Source: Lysinibacillus_B sp042920265
GTDB lineage: Bacteria; Bacillota; Bacilli; Bacillales_A; Planococcaceae
Reading direction: 5' to 3'
NCBI RefSeq assembly: GCF_042920265.1
Contig: NZ_JBDQZI010000014.1
Coordinates: 1 to 64,000 of the forward strand
DNA length: 64,000 nucleotides
In this document: positions 26,808 through 35,220 of the stretch, piece by piece
Numbering within the stretch: position 1 is the first letter of the stretch
Layout of the letters: each line of letters starts with the position of its first letter
Notes under the pieces: model-generated
What the model was told of the DNA's origin: nothing
Seen by the model: only the letters and a program-made list of their open reading frames with translations
Database searches by the model: none
Made by a program: the position numbers and the translations under genes

Positions 26808-26994
26808 CATTTTTATTGGATGGGTTCTTTTCGTGATAAAATTCCTTTGCGATTTCCTCATTATTCGTTGTATCGTATCCATCTACTTGCACAAGCATTC
26901 GTTTTATTTGATTGTACGATAAGCCCGAAGCCGCATTTTTTCGTTTGACGTCGTCTATATTTGTCCCAGAAGAAGTAAATTTTTCATTAGTCAT
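26791..26994 (-). CDS. small acid-soluble spore protein-like, gamma type
   Basis: Hydrophilic 67-aa protein. The segment GTNIDDVKRKNAASG resembles the T-N-x-x-x-V-K-x-x-N-A repeat of gamma-type small acid-soluble spore proteins, though only one copy is present and there is no EFASE block. GGAGG lies seven bases before the ATG. Its last five codons and stop lie inside the 189-bp repeat, so the insertion probably replaced the original end. The spore role is inference; it could be another small cytosolic protein. Confidence 0.5.
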   Translation of the reverse strand: MTNEKFTSSGTNIDDVKRKNAASGLSYNQIKRMLVQVDGYDTTNNEEIAKEFYHEKNPSNKNEEQKR

Positions 26995-27066
26995 GGATAA
27001 ACCTCCTTGATTGTTTGCTTTTATGTTTCCTCAAAGAAGGATTATTATGACTGCGTTTGCGTGAAA

Positions 27067-27288
27067 TTATTTTTTACTTTTGTCGATGCGATGATATTCC
27101 GAAATTTGCACAACCCTTACATGTCTCATGTGCAACTCGTGATACATGCCTCGACTATCGGTAAACGACAGATACTGATCGCGCTCACTTCGAATCAGCT
27201 CCTCTGCTTGTTCTTGCGATTCCATATGAATGAAGCGTCGAATATAATGGTTTTCATCGAAAAAATAGGTGACTTTGAATTCCTTCAT
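27067..27288 (-). CDS. small conserved hypothetical protein
   Basis: A 73-aa acidic/basic mixed protein (MKEFKVTYFFDENHYIRR at the start) that I do not recognise. It has no cysteine, no membrane segment and predicted alpha/beta character. GAGGAG lies ten bases before the ATG, which is a long but usable spacing. It is on the same strand as the gamma-type-like small gene, 72 bases away, and could be cotranscribed with it. Confidence 0.5.
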   Translation of the reverse strand: MKEFKVTYFFDENHYIRRFIHMESQEQAEELIRSERDQYLSFTDSRGMYHELHMRHVRVVQISEYHRIDKSKK

Positions 27289-27384
27289 ATGCTTTTAGCT
27301 CCTCAGGTATCAGGTATTATCGTTATATTCTCCTGATTGATGGGGAAATATAATGAGGATTATCACAGATGAATATATCATTTC

Positions 27385-27969
27385 TTAAATCAACTGATAA
27401 AATAATCCGTGTTGTGTACAGTACCAGAGCAGCTTTCCATGTTTACGTTTCGGAATACGTGTTTGCAATGCCCATTCTGGATATTGCTTGATTATCTGCA
27501 CTTGCTCTCCTGTAGCAAAAGCAATAAATGAAATATAATGATCTTTGTTCATCGAATGGTTACTTGAAATATACCACTCATCCTCAACTACTGAAATTTC
27601 CAGCTTCTCTTCGTCTGTCGCTTTGGTCGGCACTAAAGCATCTAGTTTTCTGCCACAGCAAGAGATCGTGGCGTTCCCTGTGGATAAAACAATATTATGG
27701 CATGCGGGGCATACAAAGTATGTTGATTTTTTCATATTTCCTCCTACAAAATCATTGGTGGTAAGTTCACCATCTAGAATCTCTTCAATGTTGACACCAA
27801 GGAGGGAAGACAAATCCTGCAATAGCGAGATATCTGGGCAGCCTTGACCGCGTTCCCATTTTGAAATCGTTCGGTCAGAAATATGCATTTGGTCCGCTAA
27901 TTCTTTTTGCGTAAGCCCTTTTTCCTTTCGCAACGTTAAGATCAAGTTGCCAATTTTACTACAATCCAT
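27385..27969 (-). CDS. XRE-family regulator with cysteine-rich C-terminal domain
   Basis: The N-terminal HTH_3 domain (IGNLILTLRKEKGLTQKELA, then DRTISKWERGQGCPDISLLQ) spans about residues 5-60. The C-terminal part has CPACHNIV and SCCGRKLDAL (about residues 85-110), which could bind zinc or iron, followed by about 90 residues containing HYISFIAFATG; this layout resembles desulfoferrodoxin-like sensor domains fused to XRE regulators. The start is ATG 27969, behind GGAGGTGA. Length is 194 aa. The target is unknown; the nearest unit is the ABC transporter behind it. Confidence 0.75.
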   Translation of the reverse strand: MDCSKIGNLILTLRKEKGLTQKELADQMHISDRTISKWERGQGCPDISLLQDLSSLLGVNIEEILDGELTTNDFVGGNMKKSTYFVCPACHNIVLSTGNATISCCGRKLDALVPTKATDEEKLEISVVEDEWYISSNHSMNKDHYISFIAFATGEQVQIIKQYPEWALQTRIPKRKHGKLLWYCTQHGLFYQLI

Positions 27970-28207
27970 CGCTTCACCTCCTGATACATTCATCATAGTT
28001 CGTAATCGCTTTTCCAACAACAAACGCTCCGTAGAGTACTACAAGAAAAAAAGAACATATGCCCTTTAACTAGGTATACGCTCTTACATTATTATACTAA
28101 CTCTAGCTATACTACTGTAAAGTCTGCTATACTCTCACAAGAAAACAACTGCTTAGAAGACATTAGATCTAAATTATTATTAAAACTCATGACTTTGAGA
28201 CAACAAA

Positions 28208-28966
28208 TCATATACCTATTTCCATCATTTTCGCCGTTATTTTTTGGACCCTGTCATCCATATCCGTGCCGTCAAACTTCGGAAGATTCATCTCGCTCAC
28301 GATTTTTCCGTCACGCATAAACAAAATTCGTTCTGTCCACGCTGCAACCTTTACATCGTGAGTGACAAGCATAATGGCAGTACCATCCGCATTAATTTCA
28401 GAAAATAAGGCCATAATCTCCTGCGCAGATTTTGAATTGAGGGCACCTGTAGGCTCGTCACCGAAGATAATTTTTGGATTGTTCATAAGTGCTCGGCATA
28501 TGCCCGCACGCTGAAGTTGACCTCCTGAAACCTGTGTAATATCACGCTTTTCAAGTTGCTCAATCCCTACCCTTTTCATAAGTGCTCTTGCTTTCTCCGT
28601 AATTTTTGCAGCATTTTTTCTATTATCACGCATTGATGGAAGAATAATATTATCTAGAACATTCAGATTTTTCAACATAGTAGGCTGCTGAAAAACAAAT
28701 CCCATCTTTGTTCGACGTATATCTGAAAGCTTCTCCTCCCCAATCTCCGATAAATCTTTGCTTTCAAAACTAACTGTTCCACTATTAATACGATCTGTTC
28801 CGCTCAATACAAACATCAGCGTCGATTTTCCCGATCCCGAAGGCCCCATCACTGCAACAAACTCTCCCTCGTTTATTTCAACAGACACTCCGTCGAGAAC
28901 AGGATGCTTTTCACTTCCCTCGCCGAAAGTTTTTACTATATGGTCACCGATAATAATTTTGCTCAT
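28208..28966 (-). CDS. ABC transporter ATP-binding protein (MacB/LolD type)
   Basis: ATPase of an FtsX-type ABC transporter, 252 aa. Walker A GPSGSGKST is at residues 41-49, the signature VSGGQLQRAGICRAL is near residue 144, and Walker B IIFGDEPTGAL follows. It lies four bases after the permease gene and is the last gene of tetR-permease-ATPase. Such transporters export or detach peptides or lipids at the membrane, or give antibiotic-peptide resistance; the substrate is unknown. Paralogue of 39818-40579. Confidence 0.9.
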   Translation of the reverse strand: MSKIIIGDHIVKTFGEGSEKHPVLDGVSVEINEGEFVAVMGPSGSGKSTLMFVLSGTDRINSGTVSFESKDLSEIGEEKLSDIRRTKMGFVFQQPTMLKNLNVLDNIILPSMRDNRKNAAKITEKARALMKRVGIEQLEKRDITQVSGGQLQRAGICRALMNNPKIIFGDEPTGALNSKSAQEIMALFSEINADGTAIMLVTHDVKVAAWTERILFMRDGKIVSEMNLPKFDGTDMDDRVQKITAKMMEIGI

Positions 28967-28970
28967 ATCC

Positions 28971-31289
28971 CTACTCCTTTATGCTTTCTGAAATTTTTAT
29001 GCGTCCGGCGTCCGATGTACCAACCATGGTTGCGATAAGTACCACACCCGTCATTAGCAGTGGAGAAAATAGATACGCCGAAAGTGGATTGACCGTAAAC
29101 TTAAATGATGATGCCCCAAACGAGGAGATCACTGCACCTGCAAGTACCTCTCCTAGCGTATTTGCAAGAAGCGTGCCGAGAATAATTCCACTAATTAGAA
29201 CGAATAGCGACCGTGAAATATACTGCGCCGCAATATCTGTATTAGTAAAACCTAACACCTTCATTACAGCAATGGAATATTTGTCCTTTACCACGAGCAT
29301 TTTCATAAATAATAGTGTCACTAGCGCTGTGATAATGAGTGCAATCGTAACTGAAGCATAGGAAGCCATTTTAACAGAACTAATTGTCGAACCGAATGTC
29401 TGTTTAACGAATTCATCCACATCTGAAATTTTGGCAAAGTTAAACCGATCTGCATACTCTGAGACTTTTCTGTCGACAAGAGATGGATTTGAAAATTCAG
29501 CGCTGATAATGCTCCACATAATATTTGTCGACTTGTCGGTAAATATAGCTTTGGCCGTTTTACCGCCGTTGGTAATATCAGAATATATTCCGCTTACTGT
29601 AAGCTCTTTCTCCTTTCCTTCTATTACCAACGTAAGAACATCTCCGACCTTTTTGTTCATTTCATCCGCATTCATAGTTGAAAGCGCAATTTCATTTTCT
29701 TTGGCGGGTGCTCTACCGTCTGAATATTCGATAGGAAATGTCATATGATCGCCAAATTCAATTTTTATATTTTCCTCCGATCCGTCTTCCATTTTTGCTT
29801 TGAATATTTTTGTGGTAAGAACGGTGTAATTTGAAATGGTATTGTCACTGCTGATCGTCTTTGAAATTACAGCGACTTTTTCAGCAATATTATCCGTCTG
29901 CTGAATGTCAATCCGCATATCGTAGTTACCGACTCCCATATATCCGATAAAGCTTTTGGAAGAAATCGTGTTATATAGATTCTGAGGAACAATCATAATA
30001 AATGCCGAAATCACTAACACCGCAAGCATTGTGGCATATAGTCTTTTTCTTGCGAGAACATCTTGAATCCCCAAAAAAATATTCGTATTAAACAATCTGT
30101 TTGTGCTTAGTACGAAACGCTTTGCACCGATGTTTTTTTCCTGTGAAGTACCAAAACGTATTGCCTCTGCAGCCGATATTTTTCGAAAACGTTGTAGTAC
30201 TCTTTTTACATAGAAGATAATCAAAAATAGTACGAGTAGTATGCTAATAATCCCTAAAGCTGCAGCAAACGAAGAATTTTCACTTCCCCCCATATAAAGC
30301 CGTATATTTTCAAGAAGCATGCCTTTGAACATGTTGGAAAGTCCAAACCCGAGAATGCCACCTACCACAGCAATCGCTGCATATTTCGCAAGGTAAATCT
30401 TCTGGATATCGGAAACACGTAAACCTATTGCTTTCATAACACCAATTTCAAGGTAGTCGTCTTCGATTTTCGCAAGAAGCGTAAAGCGTATGCACATAAA
30501 TGCGATTATAATGATCAGTGCGCTTATAAGAAGTATCACGGCAATCATCATTCCATCTGAAAGTGCGTTCATCATTTTGAACAGTTTATAGGTAACTGTT
30601 GGTCCATTGGCTTCAAGTCCTGCAGAAGCGTAAGCCGTTTCAAATGCACCTAACGCAGAGGAATCCTTTAATCTGAACTCAATCAAATACTCTATACTTC
30701 CACGGCTTTTTATTTCCTCGTAATCATTTTCGCTAATAAGAAATCGCTTTGAAGCGGAGAGTGTGGAATTCATCTGCGAATCGCGGAGGAATCCCGCAAC
30801 GGTAAATTCCTTCCCGCTTATTGTTGCCTTGTCACCAACCTTTGTCGTGTTATCTCTCATATAGCTTATTGGAACATATAGCTCTCCATCGGATACATTT
30901 ATGATGTTCCCTTCAAGGTCAAGCAGATAATCGAATTTTTTATTTTGTACGCTAAAGCCATTATCCTGAACATTACCCGCAAGTGCACTTTCACCTAATA
31001 TAATTTGTGCGCCATCTATATTGAGAAATTCTACTATCTGAAATTCATCGACATTACTATTATGCTCTGCAAAAGATGTCAGTCGTGCAGTATCAATTTC
31101 CCCCGAATGCATTTGCATAAAATGTGGCGTTTTAGCTTTTATCATAAGTGTGTCTAGCGCACTTGAAAGATTAACCATCAATATCGCCGCAAGCGAAACA
31201 AGCATAGCTGCAATAGCGACAAATATTACTGTGATCAGCGTTATCATTTTGCTCTTTAACATGTCATTACGGATTATCCTGAAATACAT
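28971..31289 (-). CDS. FtsX-type ABC permease, two-domain
   Basis: Large permease of 772 aa with two FtsX domains. One N-terminal helix (about residues 15-37) is followed by a 200-residue extracytoplasmic region, three helices with EIGVMKAIGLRVSDI, a further helix, a second external region, and three C-terminal helices with IAVMKVLGFTNTDI. It is preceded by AGAGGTGA before ATG. The gene order regulator, permease, ATPase differs from the second system in this window, where the ATPase comes first. Confidence 0.88.
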   Translation of the reverse strand: MYFRIIRNDMLKSKMITLITVIFVAIAAMLVSLAAILMVNLSSALDTLMIKAKTPHFMQMHSGEIDTARLTSFAEHNSNVDEFQIVEFLNIDGAQIILGESALAGNVQDNGFSVQNKKFDYLLDLEGNIINVSDGELYVPISYMRDNTTKVGDKATISGKEFTVAGFLRDSQMNSTLSASKRFLISENDYEEIKSRGSIEYLIEFRLKDSSALGAFETAYASAGLEANGPTVTYKLFKMMNALSDGMMIAVILLISALIIIIAFMCIRFTLLAKIEDDYLEIGVMKAIGLRVSDIQKIYLAKYAAIAVVGGILGFGLSNMFKGMLLENIRLYMGGSENSSFAAALGIISILLVLFLIIFYVKRVLQRFRKISAAEAIRFGTSQEKNIGAKRFVLSTNRLFNTNIFLGIQDVLARKRLYATMLAVLVISAFIMIVPQNLYNTISSKSFIGYMGVGNYDMRIDIQQTDNIAEKVAVISKTISSDNTISNYTVLTTKIFKAKMEDGSEENIKIEFGDHMTFPIEYSDGRAPAKENEIALSTMNADEMNKKVGDVLTLVIEGKEKELTVSGIYSDITNGGKTAKAIFTDKSTNIMWSIISAEFSNPSLVDRKVSEYADRFNFAKISDVDEFVKQTFGSTISSVKMASYASVTIALIITALVTLLFMKMLVVKDKYSIAVMKVLGFTNTDIAAQYISRSLFVLISGIILGTLLANTLGEVLAGAVISSFGASSFKFTVNPLSAYLFSPLLMTGVVLIATMVGTSDAGRIKISESIKE

Positions 31290-31414
31290 AAGTCACCTCT
31301 GTTTTCAAACTTTTAACCGATTTATAATTGTAAATAATTACCTATATTACACATATCAGTACTCTTATGATAAGAAGAGAAATATCACTTTCCGCTACTG
31401 AAGATTTTTTCTAA

Positions 31415-32041
31415 TTATTCATTGCTACCAAACATCTTTATAACCGACATAAGATTTCCGCTTTCAACACCAAGTAGCCTTTCTACATTAAAAATAAACG
31501 CCTGAATACGTGTAGCACGCTCCTCATTGGTCATTTGAACCATATCATCATCAAAGATCGTATTGGCATATGTCACAACCATTTCCATACATTCATACGG
31601 GAATGGTGTGTTGAATAGCCCTTGCTCAATGCCCTCATAGATGATTTCTGCCAGTATCGGCGTAAGACCGTTGATGACGACCCTCTGTATTTTCTGATGC
31701 ATAAGTGCATTCTGCGGTCTGTGAATATGCTCCATAATTTCCTGACTACTTCCACCACTTATGTTCATTGACATTACAACACGAATAATGCGATCAACTA
31801 CAGGTATACTCTTGTCTGCCGCAATTTTCTGCGCTGTCTCTAAAAGACGAATACTATACCGCTCAATTAGTGCATCCATAATATCCTCCTTCGATTTGAA
31901 GTGGTGATACAATGTTCCTCGCGCAATTCCGACCTTTTCGAGAATATCGTTTGTACTTGTACCGTCAAAGCCTTTCTGACCAAAAAGCTCATCTGCCGCA
32001 TCCAAAATTTCGTTCCTGCGTTCCCCTGCTTCTTTTCTCAT
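31415..32041 (-). CDS. TetR-family regulator
   Basis: A 208-aa regulator. The N-terminal helix-turn-helix EILDAADELFGQKGFDGTST and GIARGTLYHHFKSKEDIMDA are diagnostic of TetR. The C-terminal ligand domain is unclassified. AGGAGGAG lies before the ATG. It has its own strong promoter, with an imperfect dyad between promoter and start that is probably its operator. It lies upstream of, and on the same strand as, the FtsX permease and ATPase genes, so control of these genes is likely. Confidence 0.9.
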   Translation of the reverse strand: MRKEAGERRNEILDAADELFGQKGFDGTSTNDILEKVGIARGTLYHHFKSKEDIMDALIERYSIRLLETAQKIAADKSIPVVDRIIRVVMSMNISGGSSQEIMEHIHRPQNALMHQKIQRVVINGLTPILAEIIYEGIEQGLFNTPFPYECMEMVVTYANTIFDDDMVQMTNEERATRIQAFIFNVERLLGVESGNLMSVIKMFGSNE

Positions 32042-32052
32042 TTCTACTCCTC

Positions 32053-32106
32053 CTATAGACCGACTGCCTGTCTGTAAAATTATAACACCTTTATTTCAAT
32101 TTTCAA
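32053..32106 (-). promoter_or_regulatory. tetR promoter and likely operator
   Basis: Leftward, TTGAAA (32101-32106), 16 bases, then TATAAT (32079-32084) form a near-consensus promoter. Just after the start point, 32053-32075 holds an imperfect dyad, TATAGACCGACTG followed by CCTGTCTGTA, typical in shape of TetR-family operators. Confidence 0.7.
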
Positions 32107-32195
32107 GAATAAATTACAAATTAAAGGAAAAATTATGAGAGGCTTTAGATTCTCCGTTCCTTTTTCTATGTAACTTAACGAACTAACATAATAAA

Positions 32196-32244
32196 AGCAG
32201 ATGGTTAATGAGAAATTCACTACTGAACTTCTACACCATCTGCT
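32196..32244. repeat. hairpin repeat family, copy A
   Basis: AGCAGATGGT (32196-32205) pairs with ACCATCTGCT (32235-32244). Flanks TAATAAAAGC on the left and ATATTTCAA...ATATTAAATTA on the right match copy E. It is the most divergent copy in its middle. It lies between tetR and the CRP/FNR gene. Confidence 0.75.
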
Positions 32245-32339
32245 TTCTATATTTCAAGCCATATTAAATTAACCTCTCACTATGTCACTGTTTAGCAGGT
32301 ATAGGCGATTTAAAGTAAAAAGCTCACTTATATTACATT

Positions 32340-33023
32340 TCAAATCATTTCATGCATCCGATTTGAACTTAATTTTTCTAATTCCCCTTTATTAACAATA
32401 AAATACTGCCTTCCTTCTTTCTTTAATAATCCATATTGTTGAAATTGATTCAATGTATGCATGAGATGTCGATAGCTTACACCTAGGTACTCTGCTGTTT
32501 CGGTATGTTTTTCTCCGAAACATCCGTTATTTTCTAGTTGCAGAATATATTGTGCCAATCGATTTTTGAATTCATAGTCTTGCATCGCTGTATAATGATT
32601 CGTCCGTTTCAGTAATTTATCCCCTAAATATTTCGATAAATGATAAAGGAACACATTATTATTTAACAAAAGGTCCTTCGATGTAGACAACGTCATCGCT
32701 AAGCACGTGCAGTCATTGATCGCCACCACATCTTTTAAATTCTCCTCTACGCCAATTAAAGATAATTCCCCAATCAAATCATCGTTCTTTAGAAATTGAA
32801 TTAACGTCCGCTTTCCATTTTCATGGACTCTATATATTTTTGCTCGCCCATCTATGACGAAAAATAAGTACGGCATGTTTTCATCAAAACGTACGATGTA
32901 TTCATTAGCGAAAAACTTACAAACAAAGGCTTGGTCTAATACAGACTTCGGAAATTTTTTCTGAAGATCATGATATATATCTACAAAATGTTCGGCATAA
33001 TCCTTCAATAATATTTTCTTCAT
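32340..33023 (-). CDS. CRP/FNR-family regulator, YeiL-like
   Basis: A 227-aa regulator. The N-terminal cyclic-nucleotide-type beta barrel has PYLFFVIDGRAKIYRVHENGK (about residues 50-70). The C-terminal helix-turn-helix is TAEYLGVSYRHLMHTLNQF (about residues 175-193). No FNR cysteine cluster is visible, though single cysteines (CTC near residue 106) exist. It is divergent from the HAD phosphatase gene with 77 bases between starts, so both promoters overlap. The signal is unknown. Confidence 0.82.
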   Translation of the reverse strand: MKKILLKDYAEHFVDIYHDLQKKFPKSVLDQAFVCKFFANEYIVRFDENMPYLFFVIDGRAKIYRVHENGKRTLIQFLKNDDLIGELSLIGVEENLKDVVAINDCTCLAMTLSTSKDLLLNNNVFLYHLSKYLGDKLLKRTNHYTAMQDYEFKNRLAQYILQLENNGCFGEKHTETAEYLGVSYRHLMHTLNQFQQYGLLKKEGRQYFIVNKGELEKLSSNRMHEMI

Positions 33024-33100
33024 TTCATCACCTCAATGTGAGATATCTCCTATTATTATATTCTGGCCTTCGGTATATTACTATTAAGAGGTGGATCATC

Positions 33101-33796
33101 ATGAACAAATACAAACACATTATTTTCGATTTAGATGACACGATACTTGATTTTCAAGATTCAGAACAAAAGGCTTTAAAGCAAATTATAATGCGATACA
33201 AATTACCTTATACGCCAGAAACAATTACGGTTTATAAACAGATTAATGAGGAATTGTGGCATCGTCTGGAGGAAGGGTTGATTTCTCGAGAAGATGTACT
33301 CAATAAAAGGTTTTCACTGTTTCTAAAGGAATTTAATATTGAGGAAAACGGAGCAAAAGTAGAAGAGATGTACCGTGAACATTTAAACGAAGGGCATAAA
33401 ACAATACCTCATGCACAGGAGTTATTACATGCTTTACGGATGAAAGGGTATCAACTGTATGTCGGTACAAATGGTGTAGGCAAAACACAAAGAAAAAGAT
33501 TAACAGATGCCAAGCTACAAGACTATTTCGAACAACTTTTTATCTCGGAAGAAATTGGTTATGAAAAACCAAACCCAAATTTCTTTCATTATATTTTTGA
33601 TGCTCTTCATACCGATCACAAAGAAGAGTTTTTGATGATTGGTGATCGTGTAACATCGGATATTCAGGGCGCCATTAATGTTGGCATCGATTGCGTATGG
33701 TTTAATCCTAAAAAAAGTGAACCGCCTTTGCATTCCCCGAAAAGTACTTATACCGTATCAAATTTAATGCAAATTCTAGACTTATTAGAGGAATAG
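33101..33796 (+). CDS. HAD phosphatase, YjjG/YfnB-like nucleotidase
   Basis: Haloacid dehalogenase-fold phosphatase of 231 aa. Motif I is FDLDDTILDF (nucleophile Asp near residue 10). Motif II is VGTNGVGKTQ, and motifs III/IV are YEKPNPNFF and MIGDRVTSDIQGAINVGID. These fit the YjjG pyrimidine 5'-nucleotidase branch, which cleans up non-canonical nucleotides. The start is ATG 33101 with AAGAGGTGG upstream; the longer frame from 33038 has no ribosome site. Confidence 0.85.
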   Translation: MNKYKHIIFDLDDTILDFQDSEQKALKQIIMRYKLPYTPETITVYKQINEELWHRLEEGLISREDVLNKRFSLFLKEFNIEENGAKVEEMYREHLNEGHKTIPHAQELLHALRMKGYQLYVGTNGVGKTQRKRLTDAKLQDYFEQLFISEEIGYEKPNPNFFHYIFDALHTDHKEEFLMIGDRVTSDIQGAINVGIDCVWFNPKKSEPPLHSPKSTYTVSNLMQILDLLEE

Positions 33797-33861
33797 GCAT
33801 GAAAAAAGGGTTCCGTTCATCTGAAGTGCTACTAGAGCAATGTTTACGTTAAAACGAAAAG

Positions 33862-33897
33862 CAGACGAACGGGTCGCCCATTCGTCTGTCTTTTTGT
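33862..33897. terminator. terminator between HAD and phosphodiesterase genes
   Basis: CAGACGAA (33862-33869) pairs with TTCGTCTG (33881-33888), with GGGTCGCCC able to extend it in the loop. Rightward it is followed by TCTTTTTGT; leftward by CTTTTCGTTTT. It can end both converging messages. Confidence 0.8.
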
Positions 33898-33909
33898 GTC
33901 TACCTAAAG

Positions 33910-35220
33910 CTACACTGTTACACCATTTGTTTTAAATATGTCCGTCAAAGCTCTTCCGTCACAATCAGTAAAGTTTATACCTAGGATAGTAGCGATAGTT
34001 GGTGCAATATCGATGACTTCTACTTCGCCTAGTTCAAATTGATTTTTAACCGCTTCGCCTGATATGACAAGTACACTTGTATAGTTAGGTTTATTGGGGG
34101 AATAGCCATGTGTAGCATATTTGATACCGCCCTGATGCAAATCAACGATAATGGGTTCGTCGGCTGCATCTTCAAAGGCATAGCCCTCCTTCGCCTCTAG
34201 CATGTAGTGGAATGCATTATCTACATGTAAGCCATCGAGCTCATTTCTCCCAAAAATACTTTCAATTCCATAACGATCTTCAGCAAGAGCTCTTTCGAGT
34301 ACTTCAAGTGCTCGTACTTGTGCTTCAGGGTCGCCTTCTCTAACATGCAAGTAAGCTGCTCCACCTGCTCCTTGTACATAGGCTCGCCATCTCATTTCAC
34401 CGTTTTCTTCATAAATGAGCCCGTTATCTTTCAACAACCGATTTAAATACACCTTATATCGCACATCTAGCTGTCCGTGGTCACCTACTACGATAAAAGT
34501 AGTATGCTCTTTGATGCCTGCTTCTTCTACTGCATGCATTAAATCGCCTAGCCGTTTATCCATACGCCTAATCGCCTGCTCAATGTGCTCTCCCTTTGTG
34601 CCGAGCGCATGCTTCGTATCATCCAGCTCGATTAAATGGAGCAGCAAAAGATTTGGTTTTTTACGCTTAATCGTATCAACTGCACACATGGTTGAAAAAT
34701 CATCCAAGTACGGCTGCTCAACCCCTTTCCGATATCGACCGTATTTGTATTCCATCCTCATACTGTAAAACGGGCTACCATTTTTTAATATTTTTAATGC
34801 TTGATTTTCATTTTTAATGGCCTTTATTTCTGGCATATTATATTGGATCGATGCCTTTCCTGAAACTGGCCATAGGATGCCAGCTACCTTCATTCCTCGC
34901 TTCATCGCTTCCTCATAAACAGTCCGTACTTTTATATCGCGTCTAAACCAGTGCCAACTCTGATCCTCTTCAGGAATAAATGGTTGGAACGGGTTATTAT
35001 GATAAATACCATGCTTATTCGGGTAAACTCCTGTTACATAAGACGTATGAATCACATATGTGAGGGTTGGGTAGACACTTTTTAGCTTCGTCGTCCATGC
35101 ACCATTTCCGATTAGCTTCGATAAATTAGGCTGTTGACTAGCCATCTCCCAGTTGTCCTGTGAAAAAGCATCATAGGAAATAACGATTACATATTTCTCA
35201 TGTTTTGATTTCGAATTCAT
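33910..35220 (-). CDS. type I phosphodiesterase/nucleotide pyrophosphatase-like
   Basis: Alkaline-phosphatase-fold enzyme of 436 aa. VIVISYDAFSQDNWE near the start gives the first metal Asp. HTSYVTGVYPNKHGIYHNNPF (about residues 57-77, with the catalytic Thr/Ser) and IVVGDHGQLDV plus TGKHAT-like ATHGYSPN complete the metal set. It has no signal peptide, so it is predicted cytoplasmic. Its start overlaps the MFS gene stop by four bases (ATGA), so the pair is translationally coupled. Substrate unknown; a nucleotide or phosphodiester lipid headgroup is possible. Confidence 0.82.
   Translation of the reverse strand: MNSKSKHEKYVIVISYDAFSQDNWEMASQQPNLSKLIGNGAWTTKLKSVYPTLTYVIHTSYVTGVYPNKHGIYHNNPFQPFIPEEDQSWHWFRRDIKVRTVYEEAMKRGMKVAGILWPVSGKASIQYNMPEIKAIKNENQALKILKNGSPFYSMRMEYKYGRYRKGVEQPYLDDFSTMCAVDTIKRKKPNLLLLHLIELDDTKHALGTKGEHIEQAIRRMDKRLGDLMHAVEEAGIKEHTTFIVVGDHGQLDVRYKVYLNRLLKDNGLIYEENGEMRWRAYVQGAGGAAYLHVREGDPEAQVRALEVLERALAEDRYGIESIFGRNELDGLHVDNAFHYMLEAKEGYAFEDAADEPIIVDLHQGGIKYATHGYSPNKPNYTSVLVISGEAVKNQFELGEVEVIDIAPTIATILGINFTDCDGRALTDIFKTNGVTV

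Noticed and set aside
26529..26948. Rightward 139-codon frame
   Set aside because: It runs through a terminator hairpin and the repeat and is antisense to the better supported small gene at 26791-26994.
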